Notes: generated by a model from the sequence alone, not told the origin. Positions 1-8,552 are shown, numbered from the stretch's first letter. The stretch is 64,000 nt of DNA from DASUXY01 sp035301985 (GCA_035301985.1 DATGTE010000040.1:35659-99658); one strand, 5' to 3'. Translations and numbers: made by a program.

Positions 1-354
1 AAACACGGAAAAAATTATATCGTCATGGAGTATGTGAAAGGAAGATCACTTCCCCAATACTTGAAGAAAGAGAAGGCATTGCCTGAAACAATCGTGAAAA
101 AAATTTTGCAGATGCTTGATGAATTAAAAAAAATCGGTTTTAAGAGGCTTGATATCGAAGTTCGCCATATTTTATTTAATGAAAATATGGATATAAAAGT
201 AATCGATTTAAAACGATCCTTTACTTCGGACCGTCCGACTCCGAATAAATTGCTGGCTGGATTAAAGAAAAGGGGCTATTTAAAGGAGTTTATGAAACAT
301 GTCAAAAAGCTTAATCCATCTCTTTACAAGAAATGGAAGTCGATTAAACTGTAA
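1..354 (+). CDS. C-terminal part of a protein kinase-like protein (cut by window edge)
   Basis: The frame is open from the first base, so the gene begins outside the window. The visible part is 117 residues. It opens with a kinase-hinge-like stretch (YIVMEYVKGRSL), then a catalytic-loop-like segment (RLDIEVRHILFNE) and a VIDLKRS segment where the metal-binding Asp of a DFG motif would sit. This matches the small serine/threonine kinase-like proteins of Bacillus such as YrzF, in which the HRD motif is altered. Substrate and activity are not shown by the sequence. The end is followed by a bidirectional hairpin shared with the convergent trhO gene. Confidence 0.65.
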   Translation, partial: KHGKNYIVMEYVKGRSLPQYLKKEKALPETIVKKILQMLDELKKIGFKRLDIEVRHILFNENMDIKVIDLKRSFTSDRPTPNKLLAGLKKRGYLKEFMKHVKKLNPSLYKKWKSIKL

Positions 355-410
355 TCATATAAGCGAAAACGGTGTATAAATATGTACTTTGCCCCTGATG
401 AGTAAACAAA

Positions 411-438
411 AAGACGACTGTTCTTTTTCAGTCGTCTT
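411..438. terminator. Bidirectional terminator between kinase-like gene and trhO
   Basis: Perfect 10-bp stem AAGACGACTG / CAGTCGTCTT with an 8-base loop. It is flanked by A-rich and T-rich ends on the two sides, so it can serve both convergent genes. Confidence 0.75.
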
Positions 439-445
439 GTTTATC

Positions 446-1423
446 TTAAGCACCTTGTTCCATTTCTTCTTCACGAGCGATGACGTCGAGTCTTCTCTGA
501 ATTTCTTCAGCGGATAAATTGTGTTCTTCGACATATAAGTTTCGAGGACTTGTACGACATTCATGTGTACAACCACGCATATATTTATGTTCATTCTCTT
601 CAGAGCATAAAATTTGCTTGTTACATTCTGGATTGGCACAGTTTACATAGCGTTCACACGGTGTTCCGTCAAAGTAGTCTCTACCGACAACGACATGTTC
701 ATGGCGGTTAATCGGGACCGAAATCCGTTCATCAAAGACGTAACATTTACCATCCCATAAAGCGCCTTGAACTTCTGGGTCATATCCGTAAGTAACAATT
801 CCACCATGTAGTTGGTTCACATCTTCAAATCCTTCACGGATAAGCCAACCTGTAAACTTCTCACATCGGATTCCTCCGGTGCAATAAGCTAAGATGCGTT
901 TTCCTTCGAGAAGGTGTTCATTTTCTTTCACCCAACCTGGCAATTCACGGAATGTACGGATATCCGGGCGAATAGCTCCGCGGAAGTGACCGAGATCATA
1001 TTCATAGTCATTGCGCGCATCCAAAATGACGGTATCTTCATCTTGCATCGCTTCGTAAAACTCTTTCGGCTCTAAATAATTTCCTGTTTGTTGAAGTGGA
1101 TTAATATCATCTTCCAAACGAAGAGTGACTAATTCCGGTCGTGGACGTACATGCATTTTTTTAAAGGCATGCCCTTCATGTGGGTCCATCTTGAATACTA
1201 AATCTTTAAAACGCGGGTCGCTATGCATCATTTCCATATATTGATCCGTCTGTTCAATGGTACCTGAAATTGTTCCATTAATTCCTTCATGAGCGACTAA
1301 AATTCGCCCCTTTAGTCCGAGGTTTTGACAATATTCCAAGTGCTCTTTCGCATAACCTTCAGGATCTTCCATATGCACGTAATGGTAATACAATAGCACC
1401 CGATACTGTTGTTTACTTTCCAT
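446..1423 (-). CDS. trhO: tRNA uridine(34) hydroxylase, rhodanese-family (TrhO/YceA type)
   Basis: 325 residues, the usual family length. TrhO enzymes hydroxylate U34 of some tRNAs as a step toward 5-methoxyuridine-type wobble modification in the cytoplasm. An N-terminal acylphosphatase-like domain (about 1-100, with the VAHEGINGT motif near 44-52) is followed by a rhodanese domain (about 125-220). The active-site cysteine lies in YCTGGIRCEKF at C181, with a second Cys at 187. A C-terminal Cys-rich segment (about 265-300) may bind zinc. The ATG has an upstream TAGGTGG ribosome binding site. It is a single gene ending at the hairpin shared with its convergent neighbour. The family assignment is firm; the exact modification is inferred from family knowledge. 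Confidence 0.9.
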   Translation of the reverse strand: MESKQQYRVLLYYHYVHMEDPEGYAKEHLEYCQNLGLKGRILVAHEGINGTISGTIEQTDQYMEMMHSDPRFKDLVFKMDPHEGHAFKKMHVRPRPELVTLRLEDDINPLQQTGNYLEPKEFYEAMQDEDTVILDARNDYEYDLGHFRGAIRPDIRTFRELPGWVKENEHLLEGKRILAYCTGGIRCEKFTGWLIREGFEDVNQLHGGIVTYGYDPEVQGALWDGKCYVFDERISVPINRHEHVVVGRDYFDGTPCERYVNCANPECNKQILCSEENEHKYMRGCTHECRTSPRNLYVEEHNLSAEEIQRRLDVIAREEEMEQGA

Positions 1424-1721
1424 TTTGTTACCACCTATCCATTTATATTTGCAAGATATAAATGATTCGGTTAGGTTTCACCTATTATTACCTTGCAAAT
1501 AGTAATTATATCAAGATTAGGTGTCATTCGCAATGGTAGGTTCTTTTCAAGATGCAACCGAATAAAAATAAAAAGATGATGATTGGAGTTTTTATGACTA
1601 TGACAGCGATTATTTTATTTTAAGAATTAAAATGACACCATGTTGGCAGGGTGTTCAATTGTTTCATTTGGTTATTTTCCCTGTAATAACGATATTTAAT
1701 ACTATGTAAATGTAGGAACAG
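1424..1721. other. Intergenic stretch without a supported gene
   Basis: This AT-rich gap lies between two minus-strand genes. I see only a 23-codon ORF without a ribosome binding site and no convincing promoter pair. Confidence 0.5.
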
Positions 1722-2135
1722 TCAGTGAGACGATACTATTTCCCTTACGTTTGTAAGTTCTTTTTTCCTTACATGTGTTTCAAGAAGCATGCCTAACTCA
1801 TGCATTGTCGAGATTTGAACATCTGGAGATTTTAAAGTGATATCGATGAGCGATCTTATTTTGACATGTTCTAAGAGCATTTCTACAATTTCAGGCTGGT
1901 GAATAGAAGTATATTGTGCAAAAGCTACTAATAAAACTTCTTCATCCCGAAAGTGGTTTTGCCCGTCTGGTTCCCAAAAACTTCTAACATCTTCTTTTAT
2001 TTCTTCTACTGTCAGTTTATGTTCGTCCTTTCCTGCTCTTTTTAACTTTAATGCAGTATGTAATGCATTCATATGATGACGTGATAATGGTTGTAGTGTT
2101 TTGGGGCTTTAGAAACCTTTTCGTTTCTTTGACAA
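1722..2135 (-). pseudogene. Hemerythrin-domain protein interrupted by an early in-frame stop
   Basis: The downstream 116 codons, from an ATG at 2072, carry hemerythrin HHE-like features: WEPDGQNHFRDEE, then HQPEIVEMLLEHVKIR. The same frame continues upstream as LQPLSRHH, where the first iron-ligand histidine of the family normally sits. A strong ribosome binding site (AAGGAGATG) stands seven to eight bases before a TTG at 2133-2135. Between this TTG and the conserved part the frame holds one TAA at 2109-2111 (TTG, seven codons, stop). The ATG at 2072 has no ribosome binding site and would omit the SRHH histidines. The simplest reading is a nonsense mutation in a gene of about 136 codons. Reinitiation or a sequence error are alternatives. 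Intact homologues bind a di-iron centre and sense or store oxygen, NO or iron. Confidence 0.65.
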
Positions 2136-2549
2136 AATATCATCTCCTTGTTCAGGATGGACTTTTCTTTTATTGTAATCTATTCCTTTCGATCTAGTCG
2201 TTTCGTTTTGTGTTAAAATTCTGTCCCCACCCGAGGCCTACCTTCCTTAAAAGTACACACGCTTCGAGTTTTAATTTCTATCGAATATCAAGTAAGAAAT
2301 CAGCTTTTTGTTGTAATTTAGATATTTTGTGCCAATATAATAATAGATAGAATTTTTTAATCGTTTTTTCGCAATTGTCGAAAATGAATGGATTTCAAAT
2401 GTGAACTGGTGATACACCGTTTTAACAAGTGGAGTGTTATTTTTTTTCGAAGAAGAGATGAATAGGTTGTCAAGCATCAGCTATACAAGTATTGCCAATT
2501 GCAATGAGCGAAAGATATGCAATCTATTGAAAAAATGGAGGATGAAAAA
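2136..2549. other. Intergenic stretch, no supported gene
   Basis: This is the divergent region between the hemerythrin pseudogene and the ATP-grasp gene. A 68-codon minus-strand ORF (2271-2477) has a composition expected from AT-rich non-coding DNA, and I do not accept it. No clear promoter or structured RNA is visible. Confidence 0.5.
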
Positions 2550-3542
2550 GTGGTTCATTCAGTTATGAGTGTTAAAAAGATTGTCGGTAGAAAATTAAGT
2601 CGATCGAATCGTTTGCTTGTAAAGGAAGCCATTTCACGAGGAGTGGAAGTGGAGAAATTACCAAAGAAGCGATTTCGACTTACATATGGAAATAAATCAT
2701 ATGTTATACGAAGAGGAAGAGTGTCAAACGCTTATAATTCTAGATTGGCAAAGCGTTGTGTGGATCTTAAAGAAGTAACAAGTCGACTACTCAGAAATAA
2801 AGGATTTCCAGCACCGGAAAACGGAGTATTTCCCTCCGAAGAACTGCAACGGGCGTGGAACTGGGCGGAGCCTATTTTACCAGTCGTACTTAAGCCTCAC
2901 AGTGGATCGATGGGAAGATTGGTCTTTGTAAATATTAAAGATTACGATGAGTTTCGTGCTTGTTTTAATCGGATTGCTGAAAAACATGATGAGGTGCTGA
3001 TTGAGCGCTTTGTAGAAGGTAAAGAATATCGATTTACGTACATTAAAAAAGAAATCGTTGGAGTAACACATCGCCGACCAGCAAATATAACAGGAGATGG
3101 TGAATCGACTGTTGAACAATTAGTAGAGGAGAAAAATAATGAGAGAAAGAGAAGAGAAAATCCGATTCATAAGCGTTTACACATTGATGATGAGGCGATT
3201 CGCGTCATGTCTAAAGATGGCTTTAACCCTCAAAGCATTCCAGAAAAAGGAGAAATCGTTTATTTAAGAAATAATTCAAATATTTCAACGGGTGGAGATG
3301 CGATTGATGTGACAGACGATATTGGGCAAGAAACGAAAGATTTAGTTGCAAAAGCGGCTTCTTCAATCCCAGGCTTGCGAGCGTGTGGGATAGATGTCAT
3401 TATAAATAACGATTCGATTTATATTTTAGAAATCAATGCCCATCCGATGTTTAGTATGCATCATTATCCATGGGAAGGGAAACCTCGTAATGTAGTTGGA
3501 AAAGTGATTGAAGCTATGTTTCCTGCCTTGACGAAGGAATAA
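2550..3542 (+). CDS. ATP-grasp ligase resembling the C-terminal domain of GshAB / cyanophycin synthetase
   Basis: About 330 residues. ATP-grasp ligases couple a carboxylate to an amine through an acyl-phosphate. The nucleotide-binding lysine lies in VVLKPHSGSMGR (about residues 112-123), the ERFVEGKEYRF strand follows (about 152-162), and the metal-binding end is ILEINAHP (about 292-299). The segments RRPANITGDGESTVEQL and ISTGGDAIDVTDDI resemble the glutathione-synthetase half of bifunctional GshAB and cyanophycin synthetases. The N-terminal glutamate-cysteine ligase part is absent, so the protein is a stand-alone ligase of unknown substrate. I chose GTG 2550 because GGAGG at 2537-2541 sits eight bases upstream; an in-frame ATG at 2517 has no such site. 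It stands alone and is followed by a hairpin. Confidence 0.75.
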   Translation: MVHSVMSVKKIVGRKLSRSNRLLVKEAISRGVEVEKLPKKRFRLTYGNKSYVIRRGRVSNAYNSRLAKRCVDLKEVTSRLLRNKGFPAPENGVFPSEELQRAWNWAEPILPVVLKPHSGSMGRLVFVNIKDYDEFRACFNRIAEKHDEVLIERFVEGKEYRFTYIKKEIVGVTHRRPANITGDGESTVEQLVEEKNNERKRRENPIHKRLHIDDEAIRVMSKDGFNPQSIPEKGEIVYLRNNSNISTGGDAIDVTDDIGQETKDLVAKAASSIPGLRACGIDVIINNDSIYILEINAHPMFSMHHYPWEGKPRNVVGKVIEAMFPALTKE

Positions 3543-3584
3543 AATCGTCTAGTCGCTCCTCTCTGGTCTCTTATGTAAAGTAGA

Positions 3585-3625
3585 TTGAACTTCATTCAGT
3601 AGAAAGCCCCATGAATGAAGTTCAA
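3585..3625 (+). terminator. Long hairpin downstream of the ATP-grasp gene
   Basis: A 13-bp perfect inverted repeat (TTGAACTTCATTC / GAATGAAGTTCAA) encloses a 15-base loop. The downstream T-tract is poor, so termination is only likely. Confidence 0.5.
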
Positions 3626-3759
3626 ATTTATCGATTTCTTATACGAGTTCGGCAATCTCTGGTTTGTTCACTTGTGAACTCGCATCAACCTATTTTACCT
3701 TTATGATAGAAATCATGTGTAATAAGAGAGGAAAATAACAGGTATGTCTTTTAATTAGA

Positions 3760-4778
3760 TACCGTCCGTTCAGTCAGAGGCGAGTAAAGGAGTCGAAGAA
3801 ATTTCGTTTGTATTTAATGAGACGAAAATGGAAGAGGATCAAGTCACATCTCCATTGATCTATGAGCATTTGCAAGCAGGGTTGTTTTCACGAGTTCCTG
3901 TTGGTGAATACGTAAATAACAGCGAAGTAGAGCCTGTTTTTTAAAACCGAATGTTTCGATTGGAGACTAAAACACTTGCAAAAAATAACGACTCCTTTAG
4001 GTGAGAAAAAGCTATCAACTTATGTAACGCCGGAGAAAACAACGTCACCAACACAAGTTGATCATCAAAATGGAAAGCGTTATATTAAAGTGGTCGCAGA
4101 TATCGAAGGACGAGATTTAGGGGCAGTCAATCGCGGTGTGCAACAAGTAGTCAAGGGCGTTCAAGCACCTGATGGTTATGAGTTGTCTGTTCGTGGGGAT
4201 TTGGAAGCGTAGCAAGGCGATGGCTCAAGATATGGCACTCGTCTTAGATTTAGCTATTTTTCTCGTTTTTGTCGTCATGGCGATTCAGTTTAACAGCTTA
4301 AAACATCCGCTCATCATAATGTCGATTGTTCCGGTTACGGGAGTGATCATCGGATTGTTCATTACACAAAAGGAATTAAGTGCTATATTGATGCCTATCG
4401 GAATAGTTTTGAATAACGGTATTTTACTTATTGACCGGGTGAAACAGATGCGTATTCAAGGGGGCTGGAATCAATCAAGCACTCGTGGATGCTGGTAAAA
4501 ATCGCCTTCGCGCGATCTTTATGACGATTTTAACTACAGTTGGTGGAATGATTCCACTGGCTTTAGCCACAGATGGGACTAGTGGGTATCAATCGCCTGT
4601 AGCAGTTGTTATTATATCCGGTCTTTTATTCTCGACTTTGATCACGCGATTATTAATTCCCGCAATTTATTTAGTGTTTGAAGATGTTGCAAATGGATTA
4701 AAAAAATTATTTAAACGTAAGAAAAAGGCTTCTTCCGCGAACACGAAAGATACTCATGTTTCTAGTTCATCCATATGA
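3760..4778 (+). pseudogene. Decayed RND-family efflux transporter (SwrC/AcrB-like), C-terminal half
   Basis: Several frames carry consecutive pieces of an RND pump. About 3765-3945 reads as periplasmic porter sequence ending VGEYVNNSEVEPVF and then a stop. At 3976-4212 it continues TTPLGEKKLSTY...DLGAVNRGVQQ. At 4172-4498 come transmembrane segments (IFLVFVVMAIQFNSLKHPLIIMS). At 4485-4778 comes the last membrane block and a basic tail (RAIFMTILTTVGGMIPLAL). Family members have about 1000 residues; only some 340 codons remain, broken by at least three frame changes or stops, and the N-terminal half is missing. Intact relatives export surfactants or drugs using the proton gradient. No intact piece is likely to function. 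Confidence 0.85.
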
Positions 4779-4800
4779 CCGATGTAAAATAGGTATGAAA

Positions 4801-4832
4801 AGAGGCTCCATTCGCTTATGAATGGAGCCTCT
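4801..4832. terminator. Strong bidirectional terminator
   Basis: A 13-bp stem AGAGGCTCCATTC / GAATGGAGCCTCT with a 6-base loop lies between the RND remnant and the convergent DUF3006 gene. Confidence 0.75.
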
Positions 4833-4876
4833 ACGTTTGAATATATCTTCGGTCCTTGTTCCTTGAAAAAACCAGC

Positions 4877-5149
4877 TTACTTGTTCTTTTTAAATTTGCT
4901 TCCACGACTTTTAGCACGGAGCTTTTTCATTAAATCTGCTGATGTTTGCGCTTTTTGGCGCGTCTTTTCTTCATCGATTGTAATCATTTCATACGTATCC
5001 CCGCTTTTTTCAAGGAGAAAATACGTGTTGACTCGACTTCCTTCTGGTAAATCGTGCTTGGAAACGATGAGTTCTTCATTCATTTCTTCAATTAAAATAA
5101 CGGCTTGCTCACGATCTGTAAAACGGTCAAGTATGCCGTACACTTTCAT
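4877..5149 (-). CDS. DUF3006 family protein
   Basis: 90 residues. It matches the small DUF3006 family: it opens MKVYGILDRFTDREQAVILIEE, has a central strand-rich part (DLPEGSRVNTYF) and ends in a highly basic tail (KKLRAKSRGSKFKKNK). The function of the family is unknown. The start lies only three bases after the stop of the upstream MBL lipoprotein gene, so the two are almost certainly cotranscribed and translationally linked. In other Bacilli, members of this family commonly sit beside ComEC-like metallo-beta-lactamase genes, which fits here. No signal peptide or membrane segment is visible, so it is presumably cytoplasmic. Confidence 0.8.
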   Translation of the reverse strand: MKVYGILDRFTDREQAVILIEEMNEELIVSKHDLPEGSRVNTYFLLEKSGDTYEMITIDEEKTRQKAQTSADLMKKLRAKSRGSKFKKNK

Positions 5150-5152
5150 TGC

Positions 5153-6451
5153 TTATCCTCCTACACAGGCAATATCCTGTTCTTTAATCTCTTTTATTCG
5201 CTGTGGACCAATCCCATTGAGATCCGTTAAATCATCTACCGATTGAAACGGTCTTTTAGTAATTATATCCTCGGCTCGATCCGGTCCAATATGAATGACC
5301 TGTTGCAATTCCTCAATCGAAGCTTGGTTCAGATCGACGCAGGAGTCAGTGTTTTTTTCGTTTAGTTGTTCGTTATTTGTTCCTTGTTCAGATTCGTTAT
5401 TGGAATGCTTGCTTGTTGATGCAGTGTTTTTCGGGCTGATGGTCCCATCTTTATTGGTCAAAGCTGTATAATCATGACCATCAGTTGTAATGATGATTGT
5501 CCCATGAACATCGGTTCCATAAAGGGTAATTCCAGCTTGTTGGATGCGGGAAATAATATCAGGATGAGGATGTCCGTATGAATTGTTTTCTCCCGCACTA
5601 TAAACGGCGACGTCAGGATCGACCGCCTCAATAAATGATGCATCACTAGATGTGTTCGATCCATGATGCCCGAGCTGCAAAACGTCTGCTTGGAGATCTT
5701 TCGTTCTTGTCATCATCCATTGTTCTTGTTCGGCATAAGCATCCCCTGTGAATAAGAAACGGACATCACCGTAAGTAAATCGAACGGACAGAGAATCTTC
5801 GTTGAGACCCTCGGTTAAACGACTCGGATGGAGAATTTCAATGTCCATAGGACCGATGGAAAACTCCTCTCCAGCTCGTGGTTCTTCGTAGTCAACGTCA
5901 TTTTCAATAAGGGAATGAATGCCCTTTTGAAAGACGTCTGATGAACTTTCATTTCCGGACATCCACACTTCATCCGTAGCAAATGTTTGCACTATTTCGG
6001 CTAGTTGACCGATATGATCAGCATGCGGATGACTAATGATGATCAAGTCAATATTTGCAATCTGTTGCGATTGTAGATAGTTGACGACATCATTTTTATT
6101 CCAATCTCCGACATCATATAAGATTGTATATGTTCTGTCTTTCTCTGTATATTGAAACAGTGTGGCGTCGGCTTGTCCTGCATCAATATAATGTACTTTT
6201 AGTTCAGGTAACGCGTTACGATTTGTCTGTTTTTCGTCTTTTGGTTGCGAAGATGATTCGGAGGGCGTCGTTTCTTCGGTTGTTTGCTCCGAAGATTGCC
6301 TGCCTTTAGATGTGGTTGCTGCTTCTGAATGAGAATCCACGATCTGCTCTTGTTGATTTTTTAATCCATTTGTATTCGTTTCAATGGGTTGCTCGCCACA
6401 TGCTACTAACAAAATGGCTAAAATCATCGCTGTAAAAAGTCTCTTATGCAC
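5153..6451 (-). CDS. Secreted lipoprotein with ComEC-like metallo-beta-lactamase domain and ComEA-like helix-hairpin-helix domain
   Basis: 432 residues. The N-terminus is a lipoprotein signal (LLVAC, lipidated Cys18), so the protein should be anchored outside the membrane. Residues 20-80 are a Ser/Thr/Gln-rich linker. An MBL domain (about 84-330) holds the metal motif HPHADH at 141-146 and later GHHGSNTS and SAGENNSYGHPH. Residues about 373-428 form a helix-hairpin-helix unit (IGPDRAEDI, LNGIGPQRIKEI) like the DNA-binding domain of ComEA. The combination suggests an extracellular nuclease or phosphodiesterase acting on DNA, as proposed for the ComEC MBL domain, but this is inference. Translation probably starts at GTG 6451 after GGGGG. 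It precedes DUF3006 in a two-gene operon. Confidence 0.8.
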   Translation of the reverse strand: MHKRLFTAMILAILLVACGEQPIETNTNGLKNQQEQIVDSHSEAATTSKGRQSSEQTTEETTPSESSSQPKDEKQTNRNALPELKVHYIDAGQADATLFQYTEKDRTYTILYDVGDWNKNDVVNYLQSQQIANIDLIIISHPHADHIGQLAEIVQTFATDEVWMSGNESSSDVFQKGIHSLIENDVDYEEPRAGEEFSIGPMDIEILHPSRLTEGLNEDSLSVRFTYGDVRFLFTGDAYAEQEQWMMTRTKDLQADVLQLGHHGSNTSSDASFIEAVDPDVAVYSAGENNSYGHPHPDIISRIQQAGITLYGTDVHGTIIITTDGHDYTALTNKDGTISPKNTASTSKHSNNESEQGTNNEQLNEKNTDSCVDLNQASIEELQQVIHIGPDRAEDIITKRPFQSVDDLTDLNGIGPQRIKEIKEQDIACVGG

Positions 6452-6680
6452 GTGTCTTTTCCCCCAAAATTCAATTTTATCCTTTACTAGAATATCAAAA
6501 TGAACAGGAAAAAACGAATATCTAAGGATAATCGATAGGCCGGTTTATTGAACAATTCCAGTTAGGTGGGTCATAGTGGCCCTGAAACGATGTGAAGAGC
6601 TGGTGTTCAGAAGTAAGAAACGTGAAATAGCTTGGGAGTGGTATGAATCGATTAAAAATATTGACCGAAACATTGTGTGG

Positions 6681-6720
6681 ATATATTATTTAGTTAAGTT
6701 AACTTAACTAAATAATATAT
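6681..6720. promoter_or_regulatory. Perfect 40-bp palindrome, likely MarR operator
   Basis: The two 20-base arms (ATATATTATTTAGTTAAGTT and its exact reverse complement) meet at 6700/6701. The core TTAGTTAAGTTAACTTAACTAA style of symmetric AT-rich site is typical for MarR-family dimers. It ends 28 bases before the marR-type start codon, so autoregulation is likely. Confidence 0.7.
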
Positions 6721-6748
6721 CCTATGTAAGTGGGAGGAGGGTCTACGT

Positions 6749-7201
6749 ATGAAAACTTATTTAGCGGTCGTTGATGAGATTAATAAAAAGTTTGAACAGT
6801 TTAAAGTACTCGTATTACAGGAAACGAAACAAATTGAACAAATGGCACAGTTTCAATTAACACCACAGCAAGAAATGATGATGGACTATATTATTCGTCA
6901 TGAACCCGTTCGCTCGAATGACATTGCCCTCTATTTGAATATTTCAAGGAGTGCTGTTAGTCAAGTCCTTCCTATACTTGAAGAACAGAAGATGATCGAT
7001 CGTCGAGTTAATCCGTCCAACCGTCGAGAATCCCATATTTTTCTCGGGAGTAGGGGGAAGGAATATGAACGACTGCTTCATGAGATTGATGAGTTGCTCG
7101 TTCGTAAGTATTATTCGAGGGTAAGCATAAAGGACTTAGAACATGTACGTGATACGTTACAACGAATTGTTAAAGAAGTGAAAGGGGACGAGGAGTTATG
7201 A
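6749..7201 (+). CDS. MarR-family transcriptional regulator
   Basis: 150 residues with a winged helix-turn-helix at about 50-115 (SNDIALYLNISRSAVSQVLPILEEQKMI, followed by the wing RRVNPSNRRESHIFL). MarR proteins are dimeric repressors released by ligands or oxidants. The start has a GGAGGAGG ribosome binding site. The 40-bp palindrome just upstream is the probable operator. The gene overlaps the next start by four bases (ATGA), so it is cotranscribed with an MBL hydrolase; this suggests that the regulator senses the hydrolase substrate or a related compound. The protein has no cysteines, so a thiol-oxidation switch is unlikely and a small-molecule ligand more probable. Confidence 0.85.
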   Translation: MKTYLAVVDEINKKFEQFKVLVLQETKQIEQMAQFQLTPQQEMMMDYIIRHEPVRSNDIALYLNISRSAVSQVLPILEEQKMIDRRVNPSNRRESHIFLGSRGKEYERLLHEIDELLVRKYYSRVSIKDLEHVRDTLQRIVKEVKGDEEL

Positions 7202-8049
7202 GGAACACATGCCAACAGCTTACAGACCGCATCTATTATTTACCACATAATCCGACTACAGACCGCCCTGTGCTTGCGGCGATATGCGGAGATCACCGTA
7301 CAATCACCATTGATGCAGGTAATTCAGGCAACCATGCGGATCTATTTTTAAGTGAAACATCTAAAAATCAGATAGACAATTATCATGCTACTGTGTTAAC
7401 ACATTGGCATTGGGATCATAGTTTCGGGATGGAGCGACTGAATTTATTAACGATTGCACATAAACAGACAAAGGAATATCTTGAAAAAATGCTGGAATAT
7501 GATTGGACAGATGAAGCTCTAGACTATCGGGTTGAAATCGGTCTTGAAAATCAATTTTGTTCGGATATGATTAAAAAAGAGTATGGGAGTCATAGACAGA
7601 TAACGATTGTTCCACCTCATATCACGTTTCAAGATAAGTTGGAAATTGATTTAGGGAATCTTCATTGTACGGTTAAACATGTCGGTGGTGATCATGCAAG
7701 TGATTCATCAATCATTTTCGTTGAAAAAGAGGGTGTTTTATTCTTAGGGGACTGTCTGTATCCAAGTGTTTATACAGATAAACCGTTGTATACGGTTCGC
7801 CGTGTACGCTCACTTCTTGAGAAAATCAGCGCATTTGATGCACAAACGTATGTCCTTTCTCATGAACAACCGTTAACAGCTGATGAATTCCAAGCTTATG
7901 TACAATTGTTGCAAATGATTTGTGATGTCATAGACAAACATCAACATCACTATGCTGCTTTAATTGAAGATATGAGGAATCAACTTGGGCGACAATTAAG
8001 TCCTTTAGAAAAAGAAGTCGTAGATTGTTTTATGAATGGTCTTGAATAA
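7198..8049 (+). CDS. MBL-fold metallo-hydrolase
   Basis: 283 residues without a signal peptide. The first metal motif reads THWHWDHSFG (H69, H71, D73, H74). A later His lies in GGDHASDSS, the bridging Asp in LFLGDCLYP and a final His in VLSHEQPL. These residues support a dinuclear metal hydrolase of the glyoxalase II-like group. Substrate is unknown. It shares a four-base overlap with the upstream MarR gene and probably the same regulation by the palindrome. A strong terminator follows. Confidence 0.85.
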   Translation: MRNTCQQLTDRIYYLPHNPTTDRPVLAAICGDHRTITIDAGNSGNHADLFLSETSKNQIDNYHATVLTHWHWDHSFGMERLNLLTIAHKQTKEYLEKMLEYDWTDEALDYRVEIGLENQFCSDMIKKEYGSHRQITIVPPHITFQDKLEIDLGNLHCTVKHVGGDHASDSSIIFVEKEGVLFLGDCLYPSVYTDKPLYTVRRVRSLLEKISAFDAQTYVLSHEQPLTADEFQAYVQLLQMICDVIDKHQHHYAALIEDMRNQLGRQLSPLEKEVVDCFMNGLE

Positions 8050-8058
8050 ACGCACGTT

Positions 8059-8097
8059 AAAAAAACTGTCACCTCCTAATGAAGTGACAGTTTTTTT
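8059..8097. terminator. Bidirectional terminator between MBL hydrolase and hsp20
   Basis: Stem ACTGTCAC / GTGACAGT, extended by flanking A and T runs, with an eleven-base loop and eight T residues on the plus side. Confidence 0.85.
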
Positions 8098-8108
8098 TAT
8101 GAACAAGC

Positions 8109-8552
8109 TTATTCGATTTCAATGTGACCTTTTACGGTGTCTTTTGTATCCTCTTTCGGAATTTTAATACGCAACACACCTCGGCGTAGTTTAGCCTTAA
8201 TGTTATCTTCATCAATATCATCGACGTAAAAACGTCTTATAAACTCTCCATAGCGACGCTCCTGACGAATGATTTTATCATCTTCGTCCGTTGTTTCTTC
8301 TTCTTCATCTCTTTTTGCTCGGATGGTTAAGTAATCGTCATCGACTTGAATGGAAATATCTTCTTTATCAAATCCTGGGAGTTCTGCTTCGATGTAATAC
8401 GCCTTTTTCGTTTCTTTTACATCTGTACGAAAGGAGTTGAAGCGTCCACTGAGTGGGGTAACTTCATCTTGATTAAACACTTCATTGAAGGACTCTACCA
8501 TGCGTTCGAAAAAATCTTCATTTTTCTTTTTAAACGGTTTTAAATCAAACAT
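8109..8552 (-). CDS. Hsp20 / alpha-crystallin small heat-shock protein
   Basis: 147 residues. The alpha-crystallin domain spans about 38-140: FRTDVKETKKAYYIEAELPGF, the acidic insert EEEETTDEDD, and the conserved GVLRIKIPK near 127-135 followed by a C-terminal IEIE. These ATP-independent chaperones form oligomers and hold unfolded proteins. Start ATG has TAGGAGG upstream. The gene is monocistronic. No CIRCE element is visible upstream; the only nearby promoter-like element is a TATAAT box about 45 bases before the start. Confidence 0.9.
   Translation of the reverse strand: MFDLKPFKKKNEDFFERMVESFNEVFNQDEVTPLSGRFNSFRTDVKETKKAYYIEAELPGFDKEDISIQVDDDYLTIRAKRDEEEETTDEDDKIIRQERRYGEFIRRFYVDDIDEDNIKAKLRRGVLRIKIPKEDTKDTVKGHIEIE

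Noticed and set aside
1552..1623. 23-residue hydrophobic peptide ORF (MQPNKNKKMMIGVF...)
   Set aside because: No ribosome binding site and no context that supports expression.
2271..2477. 68-codon minus-strand ORF
   Set aside because: AT-rich composition, no ribosome binding site that I can see, no recognisable motif.
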